Shown here: one piece after another, positions 36,046-44,699 of the stretch
Layout: each line of letters begins with the position of its first letter
Position numbering within the stretch: the first letter of the stretch is position 1
Assembly (NCBI GenBank): GCA_002280855.1
Contig: NCEU01000009.1
Location: 62,001-126,000 of the forward strand
Reading direction: 5' to 3'
Origin: Sphingomonadales bacterium 32-65-25
GTDB taxonomy: Bacteria > Pseudomonadota > Alphaproteobacteria > Sphingomonadales > Sphingomonadaceae
DNA length: 64,000 nucleotides
Position numbers and translations under genes: made by a program
The notes under the pieces: generated by a model
Database searches by the model: none
Told to the model about the DNA's origin: nothing
What the model saw: the letters and a program-made list of their open reading frames with translations, nothing else

Positions 36046-37178
36046 AGCATCGAGGCATCCACCGGCAGGCCCAGCAACACACGCCCGGCCAGTTCCAGCG
36101 TTGGCGGGGCGACCATCACATGCTGGGTGGCCACATGTGCGTCGCGGAAGCGGCGGTTCAGCGGGTGGCTGGCATAGACCGAGGTGCCGCCAGCCAGTTC
36201 GTGCATCTTTGCGGCCACCCGCGCCGAGACCTGGGTGAGCCGCGTGGCCGCCAGTCGCAGTCGGGCGCGGGCGGGCAGATCAAGCGCATCGCCAGCGACG
36301 ACGCGATCCCAGGCGCTGGCGATTTCAGCGTGCACAAGGGCGCGCGCGGCATCGAGATCGGCGTGGGCGGCGGCATAATCCGCCTGCACAACGCCGCGCT
36401 CGGCCAAGGACCTGCTGCTGCCCTGGCCCTTCTTGGCAACGGCCAGCGCCTTCAGATCATCGAGCGCACCCAGCGCATTGCCGCTGGCCACCGCCGCAAT
36501 GCCCAGCGCCAGCAGGCCGAAGGGGGCAAAGCGGTAGAGGGGGCCAGCCTCGCGCGGGGTGTCGGTGATGAAGGACACGCTGCGGCCCTGCGGCACGCGC
36601 ACATCCTTGGCGGCCAGATCACCCGATCCGGTGCCGCGCATGCCGAGCGCATCCCACGTGTCGATCAGTTCTACCTCGGCCTTGCGCATCACCATCATGC
36701 GGTGATCGGGGGCGCCATTGGGGAGCAGGCGCATCTCGCCGCTCTCCATGATGACGGCGCCGCCGAGCAGCCAGCTGCAATTTGCGCTGCCCGAACCCCA
36801 GGCCCAGCGGCCGGATACGACATAATCATCGCCGTCCACCGCCGCACGCCCCATCGGCGCGAACACGCCGCCGGTAATGACATTGGGATCGGCCCAGATC
36901 TCGCGGGCGTGTTCTTCGGGCAGCCAGGCCGAGATCAGCGCCGTGGTGCCGCCGATCATCACGCACCAGCCAGTGGCGGCATCGGCGCGCCCCAGTTGTT
37001 CCAGCGCGCCAAACAGGGTGGCCACATCCACCTCCGCACCGCCCAGAGACTTGGGCACCAGCATGCGGAACAGGCCGGCCTGCGCAAGTTCGGCGGCCAG
37101 ATCGGCAGGCAGGCGACGCCGCTGCTCGGCATCAGCGGCGCGGGCGGCGACCGTCTCCAGCAGGGCTTCGGCGATCAT
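36042..37178 (-). CDS. Acyl-CoA dehydrogenase-fold flavoprotein (monooxygenase-like subgroup)
   Basis: A 378-residue acyl-CoA dehydrogenase-fold protein. The pattern LPKSLGGAEVDV-like helix, GRADAATGWCVMIGG, VSGRWAWGSGSANCSWLLGG and DTWDALGMRGTGSGDLAAKDVRV resembles the two-component flavin monooxygenase branch (HsaA/DszC-like) or dehydrogenases that have lost the usual catalytic Glu. The C-terminus ends FRDAHVATQHVMVAPPTLELAGRVLLG, typical of that branch. The exact reaction is not clear. The start ATG at 37178 shares its first base with the stop of the upstream dehydrogenase gene; it is third in an operon of acyl-CoA genes. Confidence 0.75.
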   Translation of the reverse strand: MIAEALLETVAARAADAEQRRRLPADLAAELAQAGLFRMLVPKSLGGAEVDVATLFGALEQLGRADAATGWCVMIGGTTALISAWLPEEHAREIWADPNVITGGVFAPMGRAAVDGDDYVVSGRWAWGSGSANCSWLLGGAVIMESGEMRLLPNGAPDHRMMVMRKAEVELIDTWDALGMRGTGSGDLAAKDVRVPQGRSVSFITDTPREAGPLYRFAPFGLLALGIAAVASGNALGALDDLKALAVAKKGQGSSRSLAERGVVQADYAAAHADLDAARALVHAEIASAWDRVVAGDALDLPARARLRLAATRLTQVSARVAAKMHELAGGTSVYASHPLNRRFRDAHVATQHVMVAPPTLELAGRVLLGLPVDASML

Positions 37179-38359
37179 CACAGCTTCCACAGGCTGGCGA
37201 GGTTATTCTTCTGCATATCGGACGATCCGCCGACGATCGGCATGCCGAGCAGATCGCGCACGTGTCGCTCCATGTCGAACGCGTCCGACAGCGCATAGGA
37301 ACCAATCACCTGCTGGCAGGCCAGCGCGATTTCCACGCCAACATCGGCCACGAACAATTTCGCCATGCTGGTTTCGGCACTGCACGGCCGGCCCTCATTG
37401 GCCAGCCACGCGGCGTGATAGAGCATGTGTCGCGCAGCCTGCAGTTTCGTGCGCGCCACCACCAGTTTGTGGCGGATGGCCTGGTGCTGGCTGATCGCCT
37501 TGCCGAATTGCATGCGGGCTTGCGCATAATCCCACGCTTCATCCAGCGCGGCCCGCGCAATGCCGAAGGCGACGGCGGTGATTTCCAGCTTCTCCACGTC
37601 GAGCGCGCGGCCGGCGAGCAATTTCCAGCCCTGGTTCCACATCGCCGGCCCGCCGACGATGTTGCCAGCCGGCACCCGCACGCTGTCAAAATACACGTCC
37701 TGGCTCGCCGTGTAGCGCAGGTTGGCGTGGTGGATATCCTGCATGCGCACGCCGGGTGCGTTGGTCGGGATCAGCACGAAGGACAGGTTGCGGTAGCGGT
37801 CTTCGGCAGGGCCGGAACGCACCAGCGTGTAGATATAGTCGCTCCAGTCTGCCCCCGTGCACCAGCGCTTGGCGCCGTCGATCACGACCTCGTCACCTTC
37901 AAGGCGTGCGCGGGTGGTGACGCTGGCCAGATCGCCGCCAACATCAGGTTCGGACAGGCCATAGGCGAAGAACAGCTCGCCCCTCGCCAGCCGCGGCAGA
38001 AATTCCGCCTTCTGCTCGGCGCTGCCGTTTTCAGACAGGTTCATACCGCCATAAAAGGCCGTGTGGATATAGGGCCCGGCCAGGCACGGCCCGGCCTGCG
38101 CCAGTTCCTCGATCACCGCGATGGCGGCGACCAGATCCTGCCCGGCGCCGCCATATTCTTCGGGCACAGTCAGCGTGGTCAGGCCCAATTTGTTCAATTC
38201 GGCATAGACATCGCGCGGCCAGCGGTGATCGCGGTCCCACTGGATGCGCGCCTCTCGCGGCGCGTGCTGCGCCACGAAGCGGCGGATGGTGTCGCGCAGC
38301 TGGCCGATATGTTCCGGCTCATCGGTGAAGGTAACGGGGGGCAGCGGCGGGGCCATCAT
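37178..38359 (-). CDS. Acyl-CoA dehydrogenase
   Basis: A 393-residue flavin-dependent dehydrogenase that introduces a 2,3-double bond in acyl-CoA. Features are TTLTVPEEYGGAGQDLVAAI, FFAYGLSEPDVGGDLASVTT, IDGAKRWCTGADWSDYIYTL, RMQFGKAISQHQAIRHKL, and the C-terminal MERHVRDLLGMPIVGGSSDMQ. Substrate chain length is not readable. It overlaps the enoyl-CoA hydratase upstream (ATGA) and the second flavoprotein downstream (1 base), so all three are probably co-translated. Confidence 0.88.
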   Translation of the reverse strand: MMAPPLPPVTFTDEPEHIGQLRDTIRRFVAQHAPREARIQWDRDHRWPRDVYAELNKLGLTTLTVPEEYGGAGQDLVAAIAVIEELAQAGPCLAGPYIHTAFYGGMNLSENGSAEQKAEFLPRLARGELFFAYGLSEPDVGGDLASVTTRARLEGDEVVIDGAKRWCTGADWSDYIYTLVRSGPAEDRYRNLSFVLIPTNAPGVRMQDIHHANLRYTASQDVYFDSVRVPAGNIVGGPAMWNQGWKLLAGRALDVEKLEITAVAFGIARAALDEAWDYAQARMQFGKAISQHQAIRHKLVVARTKLQAARHMLYHAAWLANEGRPCSAETSMAKLFVADVGVEIALACQQVIGSYALSDAFDMERHVRDLLGMPIVGGSSDMQKNNLASLWKL

Positions 38360-39165
38360 TCACCCGTCAAGTTCGGCGGCCGGCGTTCGCGGAACGCCCG
38401 CACCGCTTCCGCCCGGTCGGCGGCAAGATTGGACAGGGTTTCATAGGGGATGGACGCATCCATCAACTGCTGCGCCAGCACCCGCAGCGGCTGGTTGGCC
38501 ACCACTTTCGACCAGCGCACGGCATATTTGGGATTGTTCATCAGCTTGCCGACCAGCTCGGTCACTTTCGCATCGAGCTGATCGGTCGGCACGGCATAGT
38601 TGATCAAGCCCATCGCTTCCGCGCGCGGGGCCTTAATCAGGTCGCCGGTCATCAGGAACTCTTTTGCGCGGGCATAGCCGATCAGCTGCGGCCAGATCAC
38701 CGCGCCGCCATCGCCGGCGACCAACCCCACTTTCACGTGCGGATCGCCGATCACAGCGTTTTCGTCGGCCACGATGATATCGCAGAGCAGCGCGATGGTG
38801 GCGCCCAGGCCCGCAGCAGCGCCATTCATGCGGCAGATCACCGGCTTTTCGATATCGAGCAAGGACGTGACGATGCGTTTGGCGTCCCAGCCGATGTCGC
38901 GGAACTGGTTGGGGTGGGCGATCTGTTCTTCAAACCAGTCGAAATCGCCACCAGCGCAAAAGGCGCGGCCAGCACCGGTGAGCACGATGATGTCGCTGCC
39001 CTTGTCCTGCTGCAGTTCGGTGAACACGCGGGCGAGTTCTTCGTGCATCGCCTCGTCAACGCCGTTCACCGGGTTGTTGCCGGTGATGGTGGCGGTGAGC
39101 ACGCGTTCATGGCCGAACTGGCCGCGCGTGAAGGTGAACCGCTGATAGTTTTCGAGCAGCGCCAT
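38356..39165 (-). CDS. Enoyl-CoA hydratase/isomerase family protein
   Basis: A 269-residue crotonase-fold protein. The oxyanion-hole motifs are IVLTGAGRAFCAGGDFDWF and CRMNGAAAGLGATIALLCD, and the region DIIVADENAVIGDPHVKVGLV carries the usual active-site position. Crotonase enzymes hydrate, isomerise or hydrolyse acyl-CoA thioesters. The ATG at 39165 (MALLENYQ) is chosen over one six codons upstream. It is first in the three-gene acyl-CoA operon. Confidence 0.88.
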   Translation of the reverse strand: MALLENYQRFTFTRGQFGHERVLTATITGNNPVNGVDEAMHEELARVFTELQQDKGSDIIVLTGAGRAFCAGGDFDWFEEQIAHPNQFRDIGWDAKRIVTSLLDIEKPVICRMNGAAAGLGATIALLCDIIVADENAVIGDPHVKVGLVAGDGGAVIWPQLIGYARAKEFLMTGDLIKAPRAEAMGLINYAVPTDQLDAKVTELVGKLMNNPKYAVRWSKVVANQPLRVLAQQLMDASIPYETLSNLAADRAEAVRAFRERRPPNLTGE

Positions 39166-39248
39166 GTGCCTGCGTCTCCCCAAATATTTCGGGCAGCGTG
39201 GCGGAACCAGCGCGGCCGGTCAATCTTGGGATAAAGGCAGGGGGCGGA

Positions 39249-40691
39249 TCAATAATTCCACTGCAACTGGGCGCGCAGGATGTCGCCTTCGGCCCGGCCG
39301 CTGCGACGCTCGTCGGCTTCGCGGCGCTTGGCGCGGCCATAGGTGAGGGTCAACTCCAGCGGCGGGGTTGGCTGGAATTCGATGCCCAGTTCCAGTTCGT
39401 CGGTTTCAAGGCGCGGCGCGTTGAGCCCGGCCTTGAAGCCACCGCGATAATGCTGCCAGCGCGCGAACGGCATGAACGGCCCCAACGGCGAGCGCTTCAC
39501 CCGCGCCATGGCCTGCACATAACCGCCTTCCAAGGGCTTTTCCTGGATGGAGCGGGTGACATCATCCCACTGTGGCCCGGTGCCCCAGTTCCATTCGGCC
39601 TGGAAGCCGATCGGCTGCGGATAGAGCATGGCGTGGAAGCCAACGCGATTATCGGCATAGGTCAGCGCGCTGACCCCGCCCGTGCGGATTTCGGGTTGCA
39701 CGCGGTTGCGCATGATCGCGCCGCCCACTTCCAGCACCTGGCCATCAAGGCCCAGACCATCCAGCGCGAACGGCCAGGTGGCCATGGCGACGAACATCAT
39801 GCCATTGTTGGCCTCGGTCCGGTTGGTGCCCTGGCCGTTGTAGAGGCCCAGCCCGAACGCACCATAATTGCCGAACAATTTCTGGCCATCCGCCGCCAGC
39901 CGATCCCAGATCAATTGCACCTGCGCTGGAGTGTAATAGGCAACCACACCCAGATCACGCTCGGTGGGCACGGCGGTGTTGATGCCGTCGGTGCGGTCCA
40001 GCGCCAGGCGGGCGGAGGAGCTTTGCAGATTCTCCCAGCCGAACGGCACCTTGGACTGGCCGAACCGCAGGCGCAGGCTGTGATCCTTCAGCGGGAACCA
40101 ATCGACATAGGCATCGCGCAACTGGCCAAAGCCTTCGCGGCGTTCACCTGCGGACTGGCCCGAAACGGCGGTGGCAAAATCCGGCTGCAGATAGAGCGAG
40201 ACATGATCGTTCAAGTCGCCCTGCAGGATCAGGCGGATCCGGCGGAAACTGAAATTGTTCCTGTCGGTGATGTTGCCATCGCCGATGCTGCGCAGTCGCG
40301 ACACGCCGGCCGGCGCGGTGGCATCGCCCGACACGATCTCGTTCAGCCGCAGTTGGGTATAGCCGCGCAGGGTGAGCTTTTCATACCAGGGCTTGCCGCG
40401 CCGGGGCGGCGGGGTGAGCACGATGGTGGAGGGTGCGGCTGTCGCGACAGCCATCGTGACCGGAGCGCTCGCAATCGGCGCAGAGGCCACAGGGGCGGTC
40501 GCCATCGGGGCCGGAGCGGCCGGCGGCTGCCGCGTGGCCGCCTTCAGTTCGGCCACCATCGCCTTCAATTCGTCGATCTGGCGCTGCAGTTCGGCCACCG
40601 TGGGCTCCGCCGCCTCAGCCGGCAATGCGGCCAGGCTGGCCAGCAAGGCGATCAGGGCGCCAGTATTGCGGCGCGGGTGGCGGGTGGTCAT
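39249..40691 (-). CDS. OprO/OprP-type porin
   Basis: A 480-residue outer-membrane porin. The ATG at 40691 opens a signal peptide (LIALLASLAALPAEAAE), followed by a short coiled coil (TVAELQRQIDELKAMVAELK) of the trimeric-stalk type, a low-complexity Ala/Pro linker and a beta-barrel with LTLRGYTQLRLNE, FSFRRIRLILQGDL, LRFGQSKVPFGWENLQ and a C-terminal Tyr (LQWNY). This is the phosphate-selective porin family. Two phased Pho boxes upstream support phosphate regulation. A longer frame to 40772 overlaps these boxes and is not used. Confidence 0.88.
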   Translation of the reverse strand: MTTRHPRRNTGALIALLASLAALPAEAAEPTVAELQRQIDELKAMVAELKAATRQPPAAPAPMATAPVASAPIASAPVTMAVATAAPSTIVLTPPPRRGKPWYEKLTLRGYTQLRLNEIVSGDATAPAGVSRLRSIGDGNITDRNNFSFRRIRLILQGDLNDHVSLYLQPDFATAVSGQSAGERREGFGQLRDAYVDWFPLKDHSLRLRFGQSKVPFGWENLQSSSARLALDRTDGINTAVPTERDLGVVAYYTPAQVQLIWDRLAADGQKLFGNYGAFGLGLYNGQGTNRTEANNGMMFVAMATWPFALDGLGLDGQVLEVGGAIMRNRVQPEIRTGGVSALTYADNRVGFHAMLYPQPIGFQAEWNWGTGPQWDDVTRSIQEKPLEGGYVQAMARVKRSPLGPFMPFARWQHYRGGFKAGLNAPRLETDELELGIEFQPTPPLELTLTYGRAKRREADERRSGRAEGDILRAQLQWNY

Positions 40692-40739
40692 TGCAGTGTG
40701 GCCCTGTGCCGCCAGACACAGGCGCCTGCGACCAGCGGC

Positions 40740-40794
40740 AAATATGACGCCGGGGTGACAGCAACGTTGCATTTGCGTGATGCTTTTGTGACAT
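40740..40794 (-). promoter_or_regulatory. Two phased Pho boxes upstream of the porin gene
   Basis: Read on the porin strand, two 22-base elements each contain two 11-base units built on TGTCA: ATGTCACAAAA/GCATCACGCAA (40773-40794) and CTGTCACCCCG/GCGTCATATTT (40740-40761), separated by exactly 11 bases, so all units fall in one 11-base register. This is the geometry of PhoB binding sites. The proximal box ends 49 bases before the porin ATG, suiting activation under phosphate starvation. Confidence 0.7.
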
Positions 40795-40916
40795 GGCCGG
40801 CGGGTTTCCAGCCTGGCGACGCCGGGGCCAACGCGAGGTGACGCTAAGTTGACGATTTAATTGCAGTAATGTGTCGACTTCATGACGCTGTTTTCCGGCA
40901 TCAGGCCCAACTCCAA

Positions 40917-41402
40917 TCAGGGCAGCGGCAGGAACCGCCAGGCCCACACCGCCATGCCGCCGACAATACCCACGGCATAGGGCAGATCGGCCCCCACCTG
41001 CACCAGCCGCGGCGCATCATCGCCGGTAACGCCGGCCACAGCCAGCCCGCGGCGCAGCAGCATCAGCACCAGCGCCAGCACGCCGCCGGCAATGGCGATC
41101 AGCACCACCTGCGCTGCCAGCGTGCCCAAGGTTGCCCAGCAGGCGCAGCCGGTCATCACCTTCACATCGCCGCCGCCCAGCCAGCCCCGCGCAAAGGCCA
41201 GCAGGCCGAACGCAAAGAAGGCGCCGCCCGCGGCAGCATGGCTGGCCCAGTCAAAGCCGGGCGTGCCCAGCCCGAACAATACCGCGCCGATGATGATCAG
41301 CACGGTGATGGTATCGGGGATTTCAAAGGTGCGCAGATCAAAGCCGGCGCTGGCCAGCACCGATAACGCCATCAGCCACAGGCCGGCATCAGCGAGCGTC
41401 AT
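40917..41402 (-). CDS. cpaA: Prepilin peptidase (A24, CpaA/TadV)
   Basis: A 161-residue membrane peptidase that cuts the leader of Flp pilin and of TadE/F pseudopilins at the inner membrane. The two catalytic aspartates are Asp22 (GFDLRTFEIPD) and Asp79 (GWLGGGDVKVM), with several hydrophobic helices. It is smaller than PilD-type enzymes because the methylase domain is absent, as usual for Tad systems. It is the last gene of the pilus operon, 10 bases after the second TPR gene. Confidence 0.93.
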   Translation of the reverse strand: MTLADAGLWLMALSVLASAGFDLRTFEIPDTITVLIIIGAVLFGLGTPGFDWASHAAAGGAFFAFGLLAFARGWLGGGDVKVMTGCACWATLGTLAAQVVLIAIAGGVLALVLMLLRRGLAVAGVTGDDAPRLVQVGADLPYAVGIVGGMAVWAWRFLPLP

Positions 41403-41412
41403 GCCAGCCCCA

Positions 41413-42447
41413 TCATGATCTTGGCGGCGCGGCGGCGATCGGCTCGCGCACCTTCTGCGCCTTCAGTTCGGCCAGATATTGCAGATTGGCCCAGGCGGCA
41501 CGATCGAACTGCGGGTTCAACGACAGCGCGCGGTTGAAATAGGCTTCGGCCACCGTCAGATCGCCGCGCATCATCGCGGCATAGCCAACGGTGTTGAGAT
41601 CGGTGGCAAGACTGGCCTTGTCGCTAAGCAGGAAGGCTTCCTGGTAGCGGCCCTGCATGGCGCGGGCCAGTGCCAGATTGGTGCGCGCCTTTTTCAACGC
41701 AGGCTGCAACTTCAACGCAGCCACCAGATCGCGTTCGGCGGCTTCATGACGGCCGCGCAGCAGCTGCGACCAGCCGCGATTGGCCAGGATGCCAGCATCC
41801 TGCGGGGCGGCGGCCACGGCCTTGCCATAGGCCAGATCAGCCGCCGGCCAGTCCCGCGCCTTGTCGGCCAGCACGCCCAGCGCGTTCCAGGCGCGGGCAA
41901 GGCCGGGATCGGCCGCCACCGCCTGTTCCAGCAACGGGCGGGCTTCGTTTTCCTTGCCTTCGCGCAAGCGGGTGATGCCAAGGCCCTGGCGCGCCAGCGC
42001 CGCCAGCGGTCCATCCATCAGGCCGGTGAAGGCTTCCGCCGCTTCAGGCAGGCTGCCCCCGGCCAGCGCCAGTTCGGCCGCGCGCAGCTGCACATCGGGG
42101 GCGCCGCTCGCCCACATCGGCGCAAGCAGGGCGCGGGCATTGTCCAGCCGACCATCGGCGATGGCGGCATCCAGCATGGCCAACGCTTCGGGACCGGGCG
42201 GCGCGGTGCGCTGAACCTGAGCGGAAGCAGCGTCGCCCGTGGACTTCGGCGGCTTGGGCCTGGCCAGCGCCGGGGTAACCACGGCCACGGCCAGTGCCAC
42301 CAACAGCATCATGAACGCAAAGCGATGAAACAGTTCGACCAGTGTGGCCGGACGCGCCGTCAACGCATCGTCGTGCTCGGCCGCCGACGACGCACGCGGC
42401 GCAACCGTTTCCGTCGGCTGGCCAAATGGTTCGGCACCATCAGGCAC
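41413..42447 (-). CDS. TPR protein of the pilus operon (TadD-like)
   Basis: A 344-residue protein, start GTG 42447. Residues 1-45 are polar, then a hydrophobic segment (FAFMMLLVALAVAVVTPALA) would anchor it or act as an export signal. Four or more tetratricopeptide units follow, for example DPGLARAWNALGVLADKARDW and LNTVGYAAMMRGDLTVAEAYFNRALSLNP. The Tad system needs a TPR lipoprotein, TadD, for pilus assembly; this protein has no lipobox but fits the role by position. It overlaps the preceding TPR gene by 8 bases. Confidence 0.78.
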   Translation of the reverse strand: MPDGAEPFGQPTETVAPRASSAAEHDDALTARPATLVELFHRFAFMMLLVALAVAVVTPALARPKPPKSTGDAASAQVQRTAPPGPEALAMLDAAIADGRLDNARALLAPMWASGAPDVQLRAAELALAGGSLPEAAEAFTGLMDGPLAALARQGLGITRLREGKENEARPLLEQAVAADPGLARAWNALGVLADKARDWPAADLAYGKAVAAAPQDAGILANRGWSQLLRGRHEAAERDLVAALKLQPALKKARTNLALARAMQGRYQEAFLLSDKASLATDLNTVGYAAMMRGDLTVAEAYFNRALSLNPQFDRAAWANLQYLAELKAQKVREPIAAAPPRS

Positions 42448-43708
42448 TCAAGGCTCCGAGACGGACAATCAGTGCTTCCAGCCGGGCAATGGCCAGACGC
42501 ACGGCGTCCTTGTCATCCACGGCGCCGGGATCGGCCTGGGCCGACAAGGCGGTCATCAAGCGCATATGGGCGCGGTCTTCCGCGGCGACGGCAAAGCGCG
42601 ATGCATCAAAGCCAGCCAGCCAGTCGACTGCCATGGCAGCCGGTGCCAGGAAGCGGCGCGGTGCCAGCGGCGTGGCCGTGGCCAGTTCCGGCAAGGCCGC
42701 CAGATCGAGCAGGCGCAGCGCGGCCGGCTGGAACGATGGCAGCAGCAACTGCGCCACCGGGTTACCGGCGGCAAGCATCTGGCTGAAATCCGGCGGCACA
42801 TCGGTGACATTGATCACCTGTGGCAACAGCACGTCCGCCGTGAGCGCCATTGGCGCGTCCGGAGTCGCTTCCGCCAGCGACAGCGTGGCCATCGGAATGG
42901 TGAGCGAGGCCAGACTGTCAAGATGCGCCGTGACCAGTGCCGATGCGGACTGCTGCTCTGCAGCCTCTTCCTGCGCCAGCGTTATCGGAACGGCCAGTTG
43001 CGGCAGTTGGCCGGCCTTGGCGGTCGCGAGGCTGGCATTGATCCGGGCCACCGGCACGCCGCCGGCCCGCTGTGCCATGGCAAGGCGCGGGGCCGTGACC
43101 GGATGGCTGACTGCGCCCGGGAGAACCAGCACAGCTTCACCGCTGCTCGCCATGTCGATCCGGGCGCTCGCAACGCGCACCGGCGCATCGGCGGCAATGG
43201 CGGGTGCCAGGGCGGCGTTTTCCAGCGCGGCGGCCACCAGCAGCAGGGCGCGGCGGGCGGAGGCGGCAGCGCGGCCATCATCACTGCTGCTGGCGCGTTG
43301 CAGCCAAGCTATGGCGTCGCGATGCTGGCCAGCCCGGTGCAGGGTCCAGCCCAGATTATAGGCGATATCGCCGGCGCCTGGTTCCAGCGCGAGCGCCATC
43401 TCGAAATGCTGGCGGGCCAGATCGATGCGGCCCAGCCGATCATAGGCGATAGCGATGCCGTTCAGCGCCGCCACCGATCCGGCATTCTGGCCCAGCGCGA
43501 TGCGGAACACGGAAATCGCCTGCGCGGCGTTGCCCGCGGCCAAGAGGCTGCGGCCTTCGGCCAGCGCGGCCGTTTCATTCTGATTGTTGGCGATGGCGCT
43601 GCTGGGCAGGTTGTCGCTGCGTGGCCGGGCGTCTTTGGCATCAAAGCTGTCGGCCAACGCCGGCGATGAACCAGCCAGCGCGAGAAGAAACGCGGTTTTC
43701 TGTTTCAT
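42440..43708 (-). CDS. Exported TPR protein of the pilus operon
   Basis: A 422-residue protein with a signal peptide (MKQKTAFLLALAGSSPALA) and three N-terminal TPR units (for example EGRSLLAAGNAAQAISVFRIA and YDRLGRIDLARQHFEMALALE). The remaining 250 residues contain Pro/Leu-rich repeats (LPGAVSHPVTAPRLAM, LPQLAVPITLAQEEA, LPQVINVTDVPPDF) with no family I recognise. Sits between tadC and the second TPR gene, overlapping tadC by 4 bases, so it is probably a pilus assembly factor in the periplasm. Function otherwise unknown. Confidence 0.75.
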   Translation of the reverse strand: MKQKTAFLLALAGSSPALADSFDAKDARPRSDNLPSSAIANNQNETAALAEGRSLLAAGNAAQAISVFRIALGQNAGSVAALNGIAIAYDRLGRIDLARQHFEMALALEPGAGDIAYNLGWTLHRAGQHRDAIAWLQRASSSDDGRAAASARRALLLVAAALENAALAPAIAADAPVRVASARIDMASSGEAVLVLPGAVSHPVTAPRLAMAQRAGGVPVARINASLATAKAGQLPQLAVPITLAQEEAAEQQSASALVTAHLDSLASLTIPMATLSLAEATPDAPMALTADVLLPQVINVTDVPPDFSQMLAAGNPVAQLLLPSFQPAALRLLDLAALPELATATPLAPRRFLAPAAMAVDWLAGFDASRFAVAAEDRAHMRLMTALSAQADPGAVDDKDAVRLAIARLEALIVRLGALSA

Positions 43709-44694
43709 TTGCCCCTCGCCGCCTTGTTGGATTGCTCCTGCTTTTCCACTTGAGCCATCTGGTTCTTCATGCCGATCGCCGCCGGCAGCATCAGCACCGC
43801 AACCATGGTGGGCAGCATGAAGCAGACCAACGGGATCGACAGCAGCACCGGAATCTTGTGGGCCTTTTCCTCGGCGCGCAGCCGGCGGGCTTCACGCATT
43901 TCCGCAGCATAGACCCGCAGCGCCGACGCCACCGACGCGCCCAACTTGTCGGACTGGATGATCAGCGTGGTGAAAGCGGTGATTTCCGGCACGCCGCTCT
44001 TCTTGGCCAGCATGCGCAGCGCCACTTCACGGCTGCGGCCGGCGCGCAGCTCAAGGCTGACCTGGCCGAACAGCTTGGCCAGCAGCGGATGCGAGCCGAT
44101 GATTTCCGAACCGACGCGACTGAAGGCGGCATCGATGCCAAGCCCGGCTTCGAGGCAGACCAGCATGAGATCGAGCGTATCGGGGAAGCCGTTGAGCACT
44201 TCCTGGGCGCGGTTTTCAGCGCGGGACTGCACAATGATGCCGGGCAGATACAGGCCGGCCACGGCCCCGCCCATCAGCATCATGTAAAGCTTGGCCGGCT
44301 CCGGCCAGTTGCCGCCCACGGCCAGCACGATCACCACCAGGATGGGCAGGGCCAGTGTGCCGATGGCGCGGGCCAGGGTGAAGGCGCGGGGCGCCCAGAG
44401 TTGATCAAAACCGGCCCTCTGCAGCTTTTCCGCGATCTTGCCGGAGGCATCGTCGGTGAGGCTGAGACCACGTGCTTCGATTTCGTGCAGCAGTTGCGCC
44501 CAGCGCGAGGTGAGCAGATCGTTGCGGATGCTGCCCGGGCCTTCATCGACAGCTGCACCGCCGCCCTGGCTGGCCAGCCGCGCCTTGATGTCGGACCGGC
44601 CCAGCACCAGCGGCGCCAGCGCCAGCACGACCAGCATCACGGCCGCGAACACCAGGCCAAGAACGATCCAGTTTGCCAGGGTTGCGCTGCCCAT
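43705..44694 (-). CDS. tadC: Tad secretion inner-membrane protein TadC (T2SS F family)
   Basis: A 329-residue membrane protein of the GspF/TadC family. It has an N-terminal hydrophobic helix (ANWIVLGLVFAAVMLVVLAL), a cytoplasmic F-domain with LDLMLVCLEAGLGIDAAFSRVG and LFGQVSLELRAGRSREVALRML, and two C-terminal helices (KIPVLLSIPLVCFMLPTMVAVL). Together with TadB it forms the inner-membrane platform through which the CpaF ATPase drives Flp assembly. Starts 6 bases after the tadB stop. Confidence 0.92.
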   Translation of the reverse strand: MGSATLANWIVLGLVFAAVMLVVLALAPLVLGRSDIKARLASQGGGAAVDEGPGSIRNDLLTSRWAQLLHEIEARGLSLTDDASGKIAEKLQRAGFDQLWAPRAFTLARAIGTLALPILVVIVLAVGGNWPEPAKLYMMLMGGAVAGLYLPGIIVQSRAENRAQEVLNGFPDTLDLMLVCLEAGLGIDAAFSRVGSEIIGSHPLLAKLFGQVSLELRAGRSREVALRMLAKKSGVPEITAFTTLIIQSDKLGASVASALRVYAAEMREARRLRAEEKAHKIPVLLSIPLVCFMLPTMVAVLMLPAAIGMKNQMAQVEKQEQSNKAARGK

Positions 44695-44699
44695 CGCCG

